Source: JADLCX01 sp964630785
Lineage (GTDB): Bacteria > Planctomycetota > Phycisphaerae > Phycisphaerales > UBA1924
Assembly (NCBI GenBank): GCA_964630785.1
Contig: CAZVZG010000001.1
Location: 186,001 to 250,000, forward strand
Direction of reading: 5' to 3'
DNA length: 64,000 bases
Part shown: positions 14,438 through 23,401 of the stretch, one piece after another
How the letters are laid out: the number at the start of each line of letters is the position of its first letter
Position numbering within the stretch: the stretch's first letter is position 1
Position numbers and translations under genes: made by a program
The notes under the pieces: generated by a model
What the model was told of the DNA's origin: nothing
What the model saw: only the letters and a program-made list of their open reading frames with translations
The model's database searches: none

Positions 14438-17400
14438 ATGCCCATCCCCACGATCGTTCGAGCATTGCCCATCTTTACTCTGGGCGCCGTGTCGGCTCTC
14501 GCGGCCGGCCTGCCGGTCGAGGGGCCGCTTACGGCCTCCGTCGCGGTCGCGCCCGCCGATCCCGCGGCGGGACTGCCCGACTTTGACGCCCGGCTCTCGC
14601 CGAACGGACGGCGGACCGACGCCGTGGCCGCGTCGCTCGCCAAGTTCGCCGCCTCGCCCTCGGGCGCGGCCCGGCGCGAGGAGGTCCGCAAACTCGCGGC
14701 CGTCATCCCGGAACTCCGCATCGACGACGATCCGCTGCTGGGCACGCCCGTGTTCGTGCGCTCCACGCGGGCGTTCCTCACGCCGCCCGCGCCGGCTGCC
14801 GACCCCGCGCTCGTCGTGGCCGGGTTCATCCACGACCACGGCCCGCTCTTCGGGATCGACGCGCTGGAAATCCCCGCGGCCAAGGTCGTCCGCGACTTCC
14901 GCACCGACCACAACGGCGTCACGCACCTCACACTTCAGCAGCAGCTCAACGGCCTGGACATCGCCGGGTGCCTCATCCGCGCCAACGTGATGCCCGACGG
15001 GCGGCTCATCAACATCTCCAGCACGATGCTGCCGCGTGATCCGGGCGCGGGAAAGGCCGCGCCCGCGCACGAAATATCCGATGCCGACGCGGCGATCGCG
15101 GGCGCGAAAGCCGCGGGTGTTTCGCTCACGATCCCGCCGACGCCCGCCGCCGGGCCCGATGGGCTCGCGCAGCGCATCGAGTGGCTCGTGCCGGGCAAGG
15201 TTCGCGCCGGCGAGCCGTTCACCACCGAGCGGCTTTACTTCCCCTTGTCGCGCGACGACCTGCGGGCCGCGTACCGGGTGGTCGTGCCCGCGCCGGGCAT
15301 CGGCCACACCTACGAGGTCGTCATCGACGCCGCGGACGGTTCGCTGCTCCAACGCGGCGACCGGCTCATGGCCGACACCACCCAGCCGGTGACGATGCGC
15401 GTGTACACCTCCGACGGCGTCGCCCCGCTCTCGCCCGGGCTGGCCGCACCGTCGGCGTTCCAGGCGCCCTTGGCCACGCGCGAGCTGGTAACCATCCGGC
15501 CCCAGGACGTGATCGCGTTCAGTCCCAACGGCTGGATCAACGACAACGACACGCAGACCGTGGGCAACAACGCCCACGTCCACCTCGACATCGACGGCAA
15601 CGACATCGCCGACCTGCCGACGACCGACGGCGGCGCGGCCCGCGTGTTCGACTTCCCGATGGACCCCGCCCAGCCGCCCTCGACCTACCGCGACGCCGCG
15701 GTGACGCAGGTGTTCTACCTGGCCAACCTGTTTCACGACCGCCTGTTCGCGCTGGGCTTCAACGAGGCCGCGGGCAACTTCCAGGCCGTGAACTTCTCGG
15801 GCGCCGGCGCCGGGAACGACCGGCTTCAGATCGACGTGCAGGACAACTCCGCCGGGCTGAACCCATCGTTCAACAACGCCAACTTCAACGGAACCGGCGT
15901 CGACGGGACCAACGCCCGTATCCAGATCTACCTCTTCAACGGTCCCACACCCGACCGCGATTGCGCCTTCGCGGCCGACATCGTGTATCACGAGCTTGCC
16001 CACGGGCTTTCCACCCGCCTGCTCGGCGGCATCCCGTTCAACGCGGGCCAGACCCGCGGCATGGGCGAGGGGTGGAGCGACTTCTTCGGTTTGTGCCTGC
16101 TCGCGGAGCCCTCGGACGACCCCGACGCGAACTACCCCATGTCGCCGTACCTCGTGTACGAGCTGCAGAGCGCGGCGTTTCACACCAACTACTACTTCGG
16201 GATCCGGCGGTTCCCCTACTCCACCAACCCCGCGATCAACCCGCTCACGCTCGCCGACACAGACGCGGCGCAATACGCCGTGCCCGTCGGCGTGACCACC
16301 AGCCCCATCGCGGCGGGCTCGCCCTCCGAGGAGCACAGCGTCGGCGAGGTCTGGTGCAACATGTTGCTGGAAGCGCGGGCGCAGTTGTGGCATCGCGACG
16401 GCTTCGCGGCCAACCAGGGCATCATGCAACTGGTCGTGGACGGGTTGAAACTCTCCCCCGCCTCACCCACCTTTGTGCAGGCCCGCGACGCGATCCTCCA
16501 AGCCGACATGGTGAACAACGCGGCGGCCGATCGCGTGCCGCTCTGGACCGCGTTCGCCAAGCGAGGCCTGGGCGCGGACGCCGTCGCCCCTGCCGCGTAC
16601 ACGACGGTGGGCATGGTCGAGAGTTTCGCCGTGCCGTTCACGGCCGACTTCTCGTACCCCGACGGCCTGCCCCCCCGCCTCAACCCCGGCACGCCCACGG
16701 CGTTCCGCGTGCGCATCGCGCCGGGCGACCTCACGCTCACACCGGGCACGCAGATGCTGATCCTCGACGCCGACAGTGCCGCTCCGATAGCCGTCCCGCT
16801 CGCGCCCACGGCCGACCCGGAGGTCTTCACCGCAACGATCCCGGCTCGCCCGTGCTTCCGATGGGTCCGCTTCTCGCTCCGCACAGGCACGAACTTCGGC
16901 GATCGCGCCGACCCGCCCGCCGGCGGCGTCTACTCCGCCCAGGTGTATTCGAGCAGGACCACCGCGGCGTTCGACGATTTCGAGGCCGACACCGGTTGGA
17001 CGGTCGGCCCGGACACCGCGACCAGCGGCGCCTGGGTCCGCGTCGATCCCAACGGCACCGCGATCCAGCCCGAGGACGACCACACGCTCGACCCCGGCAC
17101 GCGCTGCTTCGTCACCGGCCAGGGCACTCCCGGCGGTGCGATCGGCGCCGCAGACGTGGACGGCGGCCGCACGGTTCTGACCAGCCCCGCATACGACCTC
17201 GCGGGCGCCGCCGACGCCGCGATCAGCTATTACCGTTGGTACGCCAACGCCGGCGCGGGCATCTCGTACCAGGACATCTTCCGCGTCGAGGTCTCGACCG
17301 ACAACGGTTCGACCTGGACGGCCGCCGAGACCATCGGGCCCGGCGCCCCGAGCGACCTCAACACCAACCCCGGTTGGCGGTTCGCGACATGGTCGCTGGC

Positions 17401-17701
17401 GGGCCTGGGCCTGACGCCCACGAGCGCCGTGCGCGTGCGTTTCATCGCCGAGGACGCGGGCGCGGGCTCGGCCGTCGAGGCCGCGATCGACGACTTCAGC
17501 GTCGAGCGGCTCTCGTGCGAGCAGCCGCCGCGTTGCATTGGCGACTTCAACGGCTCGGGCACCATCAGCGTGCAGGACGTGTTGGACTTCCTCGTCGCGT
17601 ACTTCTCGGGCGACGCGGGCGCGGACGTGAACGGCGTCGGGGGCGTCACGGTCGAGGATATCTTCGTGTTTCTGGAGAGTTATTTCTCTGGATGTCCGTG
17701 A
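14438..17701 (+). CDS. secreted M36 (fungalysin-like) metalloprotease with GC-type dockerin
   Basis: Extracellular zinc protease, 1087 aa. A signal peptide is seen at the start (IVRALPIFTLGAVSALAAGL). A propeptide with an FTP-like part follows (HLTLQQQLNGLDIAG). The catalytic domain carries HELAH at residues 518-522 and the third ligand Glu544 in GMGEGWSD, the M36 arrangement. A beta-sandwich-like region follows, and the last about 60 residues hold two GC-type dockerin repeats (DFNGSGTISVQDVLDFLVAY and VNGVGGVTVEDIFVFLESYF) ending in GCP. ATG 14438 was chosen because the signal peptide starts there. It is the first of three adjacent genes ending in the same motif. The dockerin-like end probably anchors or sorts the protein outside the cell. 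Confidence 0.92.
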   Translation: MPIPTIVRALPIFTLGAVSALAAGLPVEGPLTASVAVAPADPAAGLPDFDARLSPNGRRTDAVAASLAKFAASPSGAARREEVRKLAAVIPELRIDDDPLLGTPVFVRSTRAFLTPPAPAADPALVVAGFIHDHGPLFGIDALEIPAAKVVRDFRTDHNGVTHLTLQQQLNGLDIAGCLIRANVMPDGRLINISSTMLPRDPGAGKAAPAHEISDADAAIAGAKAAGVSLTIPPTPAAGPDGLAQRIEWLVPGKVRAGEPFTTERLYFPLSRDDLRAAYRVVVPAPGIGHTYEVVIDAADGSLLQRGDRLMADTTQPVTMRVYTSDGVAPLSPGLAAPSAFQAPLATRELVTIRPQDVIAFSPNGWINDNDTQTVGNNAHVHLDIDGNDIADLPTTDGGAARVFDFPMDPAQPPSTYRDAAVTQVFYLANLFHDRLFALGFNEAAGNFQAVNFSGAGAGNDRLQIDVQDNSAGLNPSFNNANFNGTGVDGTNARIQIYLFNGPTPDRDCAFAADIVYHELAHGLSTRLLGGIPFNAGQTRGMGEGWSDFFGLCLLAEPSDDPDANYPMSPYLVYELQSAAFHTNYYFGIRRFPYSTNPAINPLTLADTDAAQYAVPVGVTTSPIAAGSPSEEHSVGEVWCNMLLEARAQLWHRDGFAANQGIMQLVVDGLKLSPASPTFVQARDAILQADMVNNAAADRVPLWTAFAKRGLGADAVAPAAYTTVGMVESFAVPFTADFSYPDGLPPRLNPGTPTAFRVRIAPGDLTLTPGTQMLILDADSAAPIAVPLAPTADPEVFTATIPARPCFRWVRFSLRTGTNFGDRADPPAGGVYSAQVYSSRTTAAFDDFEADTGWTVGPDTATSGAWVRVDPNGTAIQPEDDHTLDPGTRCFVTGQGTPGGAIGAADVDGGRTVLTSPAYDLAGAADAAISYYRWYANAGAGISYQDIFRVEVSTDNGSTWTAAETIGPGAPSDLNTNPGWRFATWSLAGLGLTPTSAVRVRFIAEDAGAGSAVEAAIDDFSVERLSCEQPPRCIGDFNGSGTISVQDVLDFLVAYFSGDAGADVNGVGGVTVEDIFVFLESYFSGCP

Positions 17702-17749
17702 TGACCTGAGTGTGCGATCGACGGCGCGTGCGGAGCCGATGTTCGCACG

Positions 17750-17779
17750 TTGGTTGTACTTTGTACTACAAAATATGAA
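17750..17779 (+). promoter_or_regulatory. possible promoter of the beta-helix gene
   Basis: An AT-rich island stands out in the GC-rich gap after the protease. TTGGTT (17750-17755) and TATGAA (17774-17779) are 18 bp apart, with TTGTACTTTGTAC between them. It lies 63 bp before the ATG of the next secreted protein. Weak by sequence alone. Confidence 0.3.
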
Positions 17780-17842
17780 CTTGTGGCCGGGGGAGCCCGG
17801 AATTCGGCTTGTGGTTCGGAGGATTCCGCGGACAATGGCGCG

Positions 17843-19573
17843 ATGGCACACACCACACGCGCGAACCGCACCGTGCTCTGCTGGACCCCGTTCCTGGCCG
17901 CGTTGCTCGCCGGGCCGGCGTTGGCGGGTGACATCACCATCTCTCCCACCGACAACCTCCAGGCCGCGATCAACACCGCCTCCGGCGGCGACACCATCCA
18001 CCTCATGCCCGGCACCTACAACCAGGTCGCGATCATCAACGGCAAATCCATCACCATCGAAGGGATCGGCGGCGCGGAAACCACCATCCTCACCGCGGCC
18101 GCGCTCCTCGACACCGTGCTCCGGATCGACAACGCGCCCGACCCCGGCGTGACCATCCGCGGCCTCACCATCCGCGACGGTCAGACACCCGGCACGGCCT
18201 CGACGCCCGATGGCTATCCCAACGACGGCGCCGGGGTCTCCGCGAACGCCTCGGCGCTCATCATCGATCACTGCCGCTTCATCGCCAACGGGGCTGGCGA
18301 CGACGGCGGCGCGATCTACAGCCTGGGCGGCGCGCCGACGACCATCACCGACACCGCCTTCGAGACCAACACCGCCGGCCCGGCAGGGGGTGGGGGCGGG
18401 GGAGTGCTCGCCCGCGGCCCGCTCACCGTCGAAAGGTGCGTGTTCACGCTGAACGAAGCCCTCTCCGGCGGCGCGATCTACTTCGGCCCCGACGCGAGCG
18501 GCACGATCGACAACTCGACATTCAGCCAGAACCGCGCCAACAACGATCCCCAAACCGCCGGCAAGGGCGGAGCCGTGTACCTCGCCACCACCGGCGACGT
18601 GAACGTGAGCGATTCGAGTTTCACGGGGAACACCGCCGCAACCCTGGGCGGCGCGATCGCGACCGCCGACGCCGCGTCGGCGGGCACACTGACCATCGAG
18701 CGCTGCGGCTTCACGGAGAACCTCGTCCTCCCGACCGTCACCGGCGACGCCGGGGCCGTGTACGCCGGCGACGGCGTGCCGACCACCATCCGCGAATGCA
18801 CCTTCGTGCGGAACTCATCATTCGACAACGGCGGCGGGCTCTACAAGTTCGGCGACGGCTCCATCAGCATCGAGCGTTCGAGTTTCCTGGGCAACGCCGC
18901 CAAGCGCGGCGGGGGCGTGCGCAGCGACTCTCCCGCGGACGTGAGCAACTGCGTGTTTGTCGGAAACCAGGCCCTGACCGGGGGATTCGGCGGGGGGATC
19001 TACAAGGGCGCCGCCGTCCTCATCGTCACCAACACCTCGTTCGTCGCCAATCAGGGCGCCGAACCGGCTATCGGCGGCGGCCTTTCCGTCCGTCTGGACA
19101 ACTGCGTCGTCTTCGGCAACGCCCCGTTCGCCATCAACACCGTGTACTCGTTCACATACTCCGACGTCGAGCAGACCACCGGCGTGCGGCCCGGCACGGG
19201 CAACATCAACGCCGCGCCCCTGTTCGCCAACGCCCCCAGCCCCGGAACCGACGCCGCGTGGGGCACCGCCGACGACAACTACGGCGACCTGCGCCTGCTC
19301 GCGGGTTCGCCCGGGATCGATGCCGGCGATTCGCCCCTCGCCCTCACACGCGGCCTCTCGGTCGACCTCGCCGGCGACGACCGCAACACCGACGACCCCG
19401 CCACGCCCAACACCGGCGTGCCCGCGTGGGCGCTCAACATCGACATGGGCGCCTACGAGTTCCAGCCCGGCCCGCCCCCGCCCGCCTGCCCGGCCGACTT
19501 CAACAACTCGGGCTCGGTGAGCGTCCAAGACATCTTCGACTTCCTCGCGGCCTACTTCGCCGGTTGCCCGTAA
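17843..19573 (+). CDS. secreted right-handed beta-helix protein with GC-type dockerin
   Basis: Protein of 576 aa with a signal peptide (TVLCWTPFLAALLAGPALAG). The body is a parallel beta-helix. It starts with LQAAINTASGGDTIHLMPGT, typical of pectate-lyase-like 'polymorphic outer membrane protein' solenoids, and continues with repeated units of the form GGAIY...IERCxFxxNxA. The last residues, CPADFNNSGSVSVQDIFDFL through AAYFAGCP, form one GC-type dockerin repeat. Such proteins are often surface-displayed and may bind or cleave polysaccharide; no catalytic residues are evident. ATG 17843 places the signal peptide at the start. It is the second of three dockerin genes in a row. Confidence 0.85.
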   Translation: MAHTTRANRTVLCWTPFLAALLAGPALAGDITISPTDNLQAAINTASGGDTIHLMPGTYNQVAIINGKSITIEGIGGAETTILTAAALLDTVLRIDNAPDPGVTIRGLTIRDGQTPGTASTPDGYPNDGAGVSANASALIIDHCRFIANGAGDDGGAIYSLGGAPTTITDTAFETNTAGPAGGGGGGVLARGPLTVERCVFTLNEALSGGAIYFGPDASGTIDNSTFSQNRANNDPQTAGKGGAVYLATTGDVNVSDSSFTGNTAATLGGAIATADAASAGTLTIERCGFTENLVLPTVTGDAGAVYAGDGVPTTIRECTFVRNSSFDNGGGLYKFGDGSISIERSSFLGNAAKRGGGVRSDSPADVSNCVFVGNQALTGGFGGGIYKGAAVLIVTNTSFVANQGAEPAIGGGLSVRLDNCVVFGNAPFAINTVYSFTYSDVEQTTGVRPGTGNINAAPLFANAPSPGTDAAWGTADDNYGDLRLLAGSPGIDAGDSPLALTRGLSVDLAGDDRNTDDPATPNTGVPAWALNIDMGAYEFQPGPPPPACPADFNNSGSVSVQDIFDFLAAYFAGCP

Positions 19574-19702
19574 TGCCGGGGTCGGGTCGCCGCGCCGCTC
19601 CGTGGCCCTCGTGAGCGACGCTCAGGGTGTGGGAGTGATGGGGTGATGGGAACATGAAAAGCGGGTGTTTCAGACCCCACGCACATTCTCGGAGACCGAT
19701 AC

Positions 19703-20803
19703 ATGACCATACCCGCCCGCGCCCTCATCACCCTCATCGCGGCCGTTGTCGTCATCGGGCCACCCGCTCTTGCCCGGCAATGCCCGCCCGCCGCGCCGTC
19801 CGAGCTCGACGCCACCGACGGCGATTTCTGCGATCATGTCGCGCTGAGTTGGAACACGGTCGGCGGGGCAAGCTGGTATGAGGTCTGGCGGAGTTTGGGG
19901 ACCGATTACAACCAGGCCAGTCTGATCGGGACCCCGGTGACCACCACCTTCAATGACTCGGCGGTGATCCCCGGGACGCACTACTACTACTGGGTTACGG
20001 CGTGGCGGGTGCCGTGCGCTCCGGGCAGCAGCCGCAGCGGCCCAAGCGGACGCAACCAAGGCACCGCGGGCGGGGGCGGGACGCTCCCTACGCCGTCCAA
20101 CTTCTCCGCCACGCCCGGATGCGGCCAAGTCGATCTCTCCTGGTCGCCCGTCGGCGGAGTGGTCACCTACCTCGTCCAGCGGACTTGGTTTCCAATCGAT
20201 GGCGTAGAGACCAGCGAAATACTCGGCAGTACCCCCAGCACGGACTTCACCGATGACCATCCCCGTCCGGACACTCCGGTGCGTTACTGGATCCGCGCGT
20301 CCAACCTCTGCGGATCGACCAGCAACCCGGCCACGACCGACTGGTTGGTGGCTCACGCAGAAGCCCCTGGTCCAATCCTCAACATGATTGCCAGCGATGG
20401 CAACCGCTGCGGGTCCGTGTTGGTCGCATGGTCGCGAGCGACGGACGAGGACACCTACGAGGTCTGGCGCGAGCCTCCACCCCCGGGCTCCGGCATCGTG
20501 CGCCTGGCTCAGGGCATCACCGACTTCACATACACCGACACCACCGCCGTGGGCGGGGTGATCTACACCTACGTTGTGCGCGCGATCAATCCCTGCGGGC
20601 AATCCTCCAGCGATCCGGACACCGGCTTTGCGCCCTGCGCCGCCGATTTCAACTGCTCCGGCACTGTGACGGTGCAGGACATTTTCGACTTCCTCGCGGC
20701 TTACTTCTCCGACGACCCGAGGGCCGACTTCAACGGCGCCGGCGGCGTCTCCGTCCAGGACATCTTCGACTTCCTCGCGGCGTACTTCGCCGGTTGTCCG
20801 TGA
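19703..20803 (+). CDS. secreted Fn3-like protein with two GC-type dockerin repeats
   Basis: Protein of 366 aa with a signal peptide (ALITLIAAVVVIGPPALA). It has three fibronectin type III-like modules, each with the pattern VxLSW/VAWS...YEVWR or YLVQR...YxYWVxA (roughly residues 35-105, 125-210 and 225-315). At the C-terminus are two GC-type dockerin repeats, DFNCSGTVTVQDIFDFLAAY and DFNGAGGVSVQDIFDFLAAY, ending AGCP. GGAGA lies 8 bp before the ATG. It has no enzyme motif and is probably a surface or matrix protein. It is the last of the three consecutive dockerin-bearing genes. Confidence 0.82.
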   Translation: MTIPARALITLIAAVVVIGPPALARQCPPAAPSELDATDGDFCDHVALSWNTVGGASWYEVWRSLGTDYNQASLIGTPVTTTFNDSAVIPGTHYYYWVTAWRVPCAPGSSRSGPSGRNQGTAGGGGTLPTPSNFSATPGCGQVDLSWSPVGGVVTYLVQRTWFPIDGVETSEILGSTPSTDFTDDHPRPDTPVRYWIRASNLCGSTSNPATTDWLVAHAEAPGPILNMIASDGNRCGSVLVAWSRATDEDTYEVWREPPPPGSGIVRLAQGITDFTYTDTTAVGGVIYTYVVRAINPCGQSSSDPDTGFAPCAADFNCSGTVTVQDIFDFLAAYFSDDPRADFNGAGGVSVQDIFDFLAAYFAGCP

Positions 20804-20981
20804 CGGTCCGCGATCACCGTGAAGCCGTCCGCACCCGCCGACGACCAACGCGCTCAACATGAGCCGTGTTTCACCGCCGGTTCACCGGGCGGTTACGACC
20901 GCGATCCAAACTTCTCTTGATTGAGGACCGAGTTTTCCCCTCGGGGGACAAGGGGTCCAAGGCCCTCTCAGGAGAACAGCC

Positions 20982-21314
20982 ATGAGACAGAATGGATCTG
21001 CAACCGCATCGTCCGTTCCCGAGCGTACCGCTGATCCGCACGGGCGCACCGACATGCACGGCGACGATTCGCTCGACGCCCTGCGCGAGGACCTCTCGCT
21101 GCTCCGCCACGACGTGACCCAACTCGCCCGGCACGGGCGCGATCAGATCACGCACCGTGCGGCCGACCTGGCGGATCGCGCCCGCGACCGGGCCGAGCGA
21201 GCCCGCCGGTCGGTCGGCGGTTTCGCCGCCGAGCGTCCGTTCACGACGATCGCGCTGGCCGTCGCCGGCGGTGTGCTGCTCGCCGGCTTGTGCCCGCGAT
21301 TCAATCGCCGCTGA
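20982..21314 (+). CDS. DUF883/ElaB-YqjD-like small membrane protein
   Basis: Protein of 110 aa with a polar N-terminus, then an amphipathic helical region (LDALREDLSLLRHDVTQLA to DRARDRAERARRSVGGF). It ends in one TM helix after a conserved RP (ERPFTTIALAVAGGVLLAGL), the pattern of the ElaB/YqjD family. Those proteins are C-tail-anchored in the inner membrane and associate with ribosomes or stress responses in enterobacteria; the role here is unknown. GGAGA lies about 6 bp before the ATG. Confidence 0.7.
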   Translation: MRQNGSATASSVPERTADPHGRTDMHGDDSLDALREDLSLLRHDVTQLARHGRDQITHRAADLADRARDRAERARRSVGGFAAERPFTTIALAVAGGVLLAGLCPRFNRR

Positions 21315-21475
21315 CCGCTCGCTTTCCGCGCAATCCGAACCGAACAGGGCTGTTCCGTGTCGCCGCGGCCGCCGTCCCGGCCGCGGCGGCGCGACTTTGG
21401 GGTCTTGCTCGGCGGGTGCGCGGGGTGAGGGGTGAGGGGGCGGGGGAAGCGGAATGAAATGTGGCGACGATCCGC

Positions 21476-21511
21476 TTGGCCCTTTGGGCCAACATGGGCT
21501 GGAAGCCCATG
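21476..21511. repeat. double-hairpin interspersed repeat
   Basis: Two adjoining palindromes: TTGGCCC-TTT-GGGCCAA (21476-21492) and CATGGGCT-GGA-AGCCCATG (21493-21511). Elements containing the ATGGGCTTCCAGCCCAT palindrome are frequent between planctomycete genes. It lies 79 bp upstream of the acetyltransferase start and would be in its leader. Confidence 0.55.
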
Positions 21512-21589
21512 CCACGGTGGGGCGCTGTTGGTAGACTCGGTCGGCAGGTGCATCCGGCCACGCCCGAACAATCTTCGCCGCACACGGCC

Positions 21590-22108
21590 ATGAACAGAGT
21601 GGCGCGGGTGTTGTGGTGCGTGGGCTACACCCTGCTGGTGCGGCCGTCGCCGCGGTTCGCGCACCGATGGCGCAACCTCGTGTACCGAGCGTTCGGGGCC
21701 AGGCTCCATCCCACGGCCCGCATCTACCCCAGCGCCCGCGTCTGGCTCCCCGCCAACCTCACCATGCACGAGCACGCCTGCGTCGGCGACCTCACCGACA
21801 TCTACGACGTGGCCCCCATCACCCTCGGCGCCCGCTCGACCGTCAGCCACTACTCGTTCCTGTGCGCCGCGAGCCACGACTTCGAGGACCCGGCCCAGCC
21901 GCTCACGGTCGCGCCCATCACGCTGGGTCAAAACGTCTGGCTCGCCGCCGACGTCTTCGTCGCCCCCGGCGTCGCCATCCCCGACGGCGTGGTCGTCGGC
22001 GCCCGCTCCAGCGTCTTCACCAGCGACCTGCCCGCGTGGCACCTGTGCGCGGGGAGCCCGGCCAAGCCCATCCGCAAGCGCGAGTTCAAGGGCGAAGCAC
22101 GGGGGTGA
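21590..22108 (+). CDS. WcaF-like hexapeptide-repeat O-acetyltransferase
   Basis: Protein of 172 aa. The N-terminus RVLWCVGYTLLVRPSPRFAHRW and the left-handed beta-helix pattern match the putative colanic acid acetyltransferase group (WcaF-like). This shows in HPTARIYPSARVWLPANLTM, DIYDVAPITLGARSTVSHYS and PDGVVVGARSSVFTSDLPAW. The catalytic His of the SHYSFLCAASHDF segment is present. It probably transfers acetyl groups from acetyl-CoA to a sugar of an exopolysaccharide or LPS, in line with lpxC immediately downstream (34 bp). The ATG at 21590 begins just before the conserved part. Confidence 0.82.
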   Translation: MNRVARVLWCVGYTLLVRPSPRFAHRWRNLVYRAFGARLHPTARIYPSARVWLPANLTMHEHACVGDLTDIYDVAPITLGARSTVSHYSFLCAASHDFEDPAQPLTVAPITLGQNVWLAADVFVAPGVAIPDGVVVGARSSVFTSDLPAWHLCAGSPAKPIRKREFKGEARG

Positions 22109-22142
22109 CTCCGTGGTTGGCACGTACTAACGTTGCCTCCCT

Positions 22143-23174
22143 GTGCCCGTCATCCGGTCCTCCATCCTCGCCGCCCCCGTCACCGTTTCCGGGGTCGGGC
22201 TCTTCACCGGCGCCTCCGTGCGCGTGACCATCCGGCCCAGCGCGCCGGGGGCAGGGGGGGAGGGGGGGGGGATCGCCTTCCGGCGCACCGACCTGCCCAC
22301 TCCCGAACGCGAACGGCTCATCCCTGCCCTGGCGACGCACGTCGTGCCCGAGTCGCGGCGGACGGTGCTCGCGGCCGATCCGGACGCGGTCCGGGGCGCG
22401 ATCAACGCATCCGGGCCCGGGGCCGCGGCGACGATGGCCACGGTGCAGACCGTCGAGCACCTGCTTTCGGCTCTGGCAGGGTTGAGCATCCGTCACGCGC
22501 TCATCGACGTGGATGGGCCGGAGATCCCCATCGGTGACGGTTCGGCGAACCTGTTCGTCGAGGCGTTGATGCCGGTGATTTCGGACAAGGTGCCGGCGGC
22601 GGCGAGCGCACCCGTGGTCCCCATCACCGTGGCCGCGCCGATCAGGCTCGTGGGCGACGGGTGCGTGATCGAAGCGTTGCCGCTGAGCCCGAGCGAGCGG
22701 GGCGCGGCTGAGTCGGGCGCGGGTCCGGCGACATTGTTCTCCTACCACCTGGATTTCTCGAACTTCCCGATCGCGGCGCTCGCGCCCGCGGCGTGCCGTC
22801 GCGTGCCTGCGCAAGTGGCGTCGATCGCTCTGCCTCTGATCGGCACGGGCGCGAGCCGCGACGAGTACGCGCGGCTCGTCGCGCCTGCTCGCACGTTCTG
22901 CCTGGTCGAGGAGGCCGAGGCGATGCGACGCACCGGGCTCTTCGCGCACCTGACGGCGCGCGACATGCTTGTGATCGGCGACGGCGGGCCGATCGACAAC
23001 GCCTACCGCTTCGTCGGCCCCGACGGAGGGTCGGACGAGCCCGCTCGCCACAAACTGCTCGACCTCATCGGCGACCTCTCGCTCGCGGGCCGGCCCGTCA
23101 TCGGGCGCATCGTCGCGACGCGCACCGGCCACGCCCAGAACCACGAGTTGGCGCGGCGGCTGATGGCGCTGTGA
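22143..23174 (+). CDS. lpxC: UDP-3-O-acyl-N-acetylglucosamine deacetylase
   Basis: Zinc hydrolase for the committed step of lipid A synthesis. Zinc and catalytic motifs are present: VQTVEHLLSALAGL (first His), ARTFCLVEEAEAMRRTGL, DEPARHKLLDLIGDLSLAG (second His and Asp) and the end TGHAQNHELARRL (catalytic His). At 343 aa it is slightly longer than usual. Between RPSAPG and IAFRRTDLP is a Gly-rich linker encoded by G7-A-G10 (22254-22271). The start is GTG at 22143. It implies an outer membrane with LPS. Some planctomycetes carry a fused LpxC-FabZ; here only LpxC is present. Confidence 0.93.
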   Translation: MPVIRSSILAAPVTVSGVGLFTGASVRVTIRPSAPGAGGEGGGIAFRRTDLPTPERERLIPALATHVVPESRRTVLAADPDAVRGAINASGPGAAATMATVQTVEHLLSALAGLSIRHALIDVDGPEIPIGDGSANLFVEALMPVISDKVPAAASAPVVPITVAAPIRLVGDGCVIEALPLSPSERGAAESGAGPATLFSYHLDFSNFPIAALAPAACRRVPAQVASIALPLIGTGASRDEYARLVAPARTFCLVEEAEAMRRTGLFAHLTARDMLVIGDGGPIDNAYRFVGPDGGSDEPARHKLLDLIGDLSLAGRPVIGRIVATRTGHAQNHELARRLMAL

Positions 23175-23401
23175 ACTTGGGCGGCCTCCCTCCGTCCCCC
23201 CCCACCCCCTCCCCCGCGTGCCCGCGGCCGGCTCTGCCGCAACCCGGCTGCAACCACGGCTGATGGCCCGACTACAACCGTTGGCGGCCGCGGAACTCAC
23301 CCGACACCCGAACTTCGTCCGATCAATGTTGTCGGAGTGGGGAGCGGCGAGCGGAACGGCCGCCAACCCTCTCGGGGATGGGGCGTGGCTCGGGAGCAGG
23401 C

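Noticed and set aside
13088..16429. Very long minus-strand open frame (over 1,100 codons) opposite the LOG and M36 protease genes
   Set aside because: Composition is Arg/Gly/His-rich with no domain. The plus-strand genes have clear catalytic motifs and signal peptides. In such GC-rich DNA antisense frames stay open by chance.
15181..17709. 842-codon plus-strand frame overlapping the M36 protease in another frame
   Set aside because: Arg/Pro-rich shadow without motifs; the HELAH/GMGEGWSD frame is the real gene.
22143..23174. LpxC-FabZ fusion, known in some planctomycetes and other phyla
   Set aside because: The frame stops right after the LpxC HxxNH region; no FabZ motif follows.
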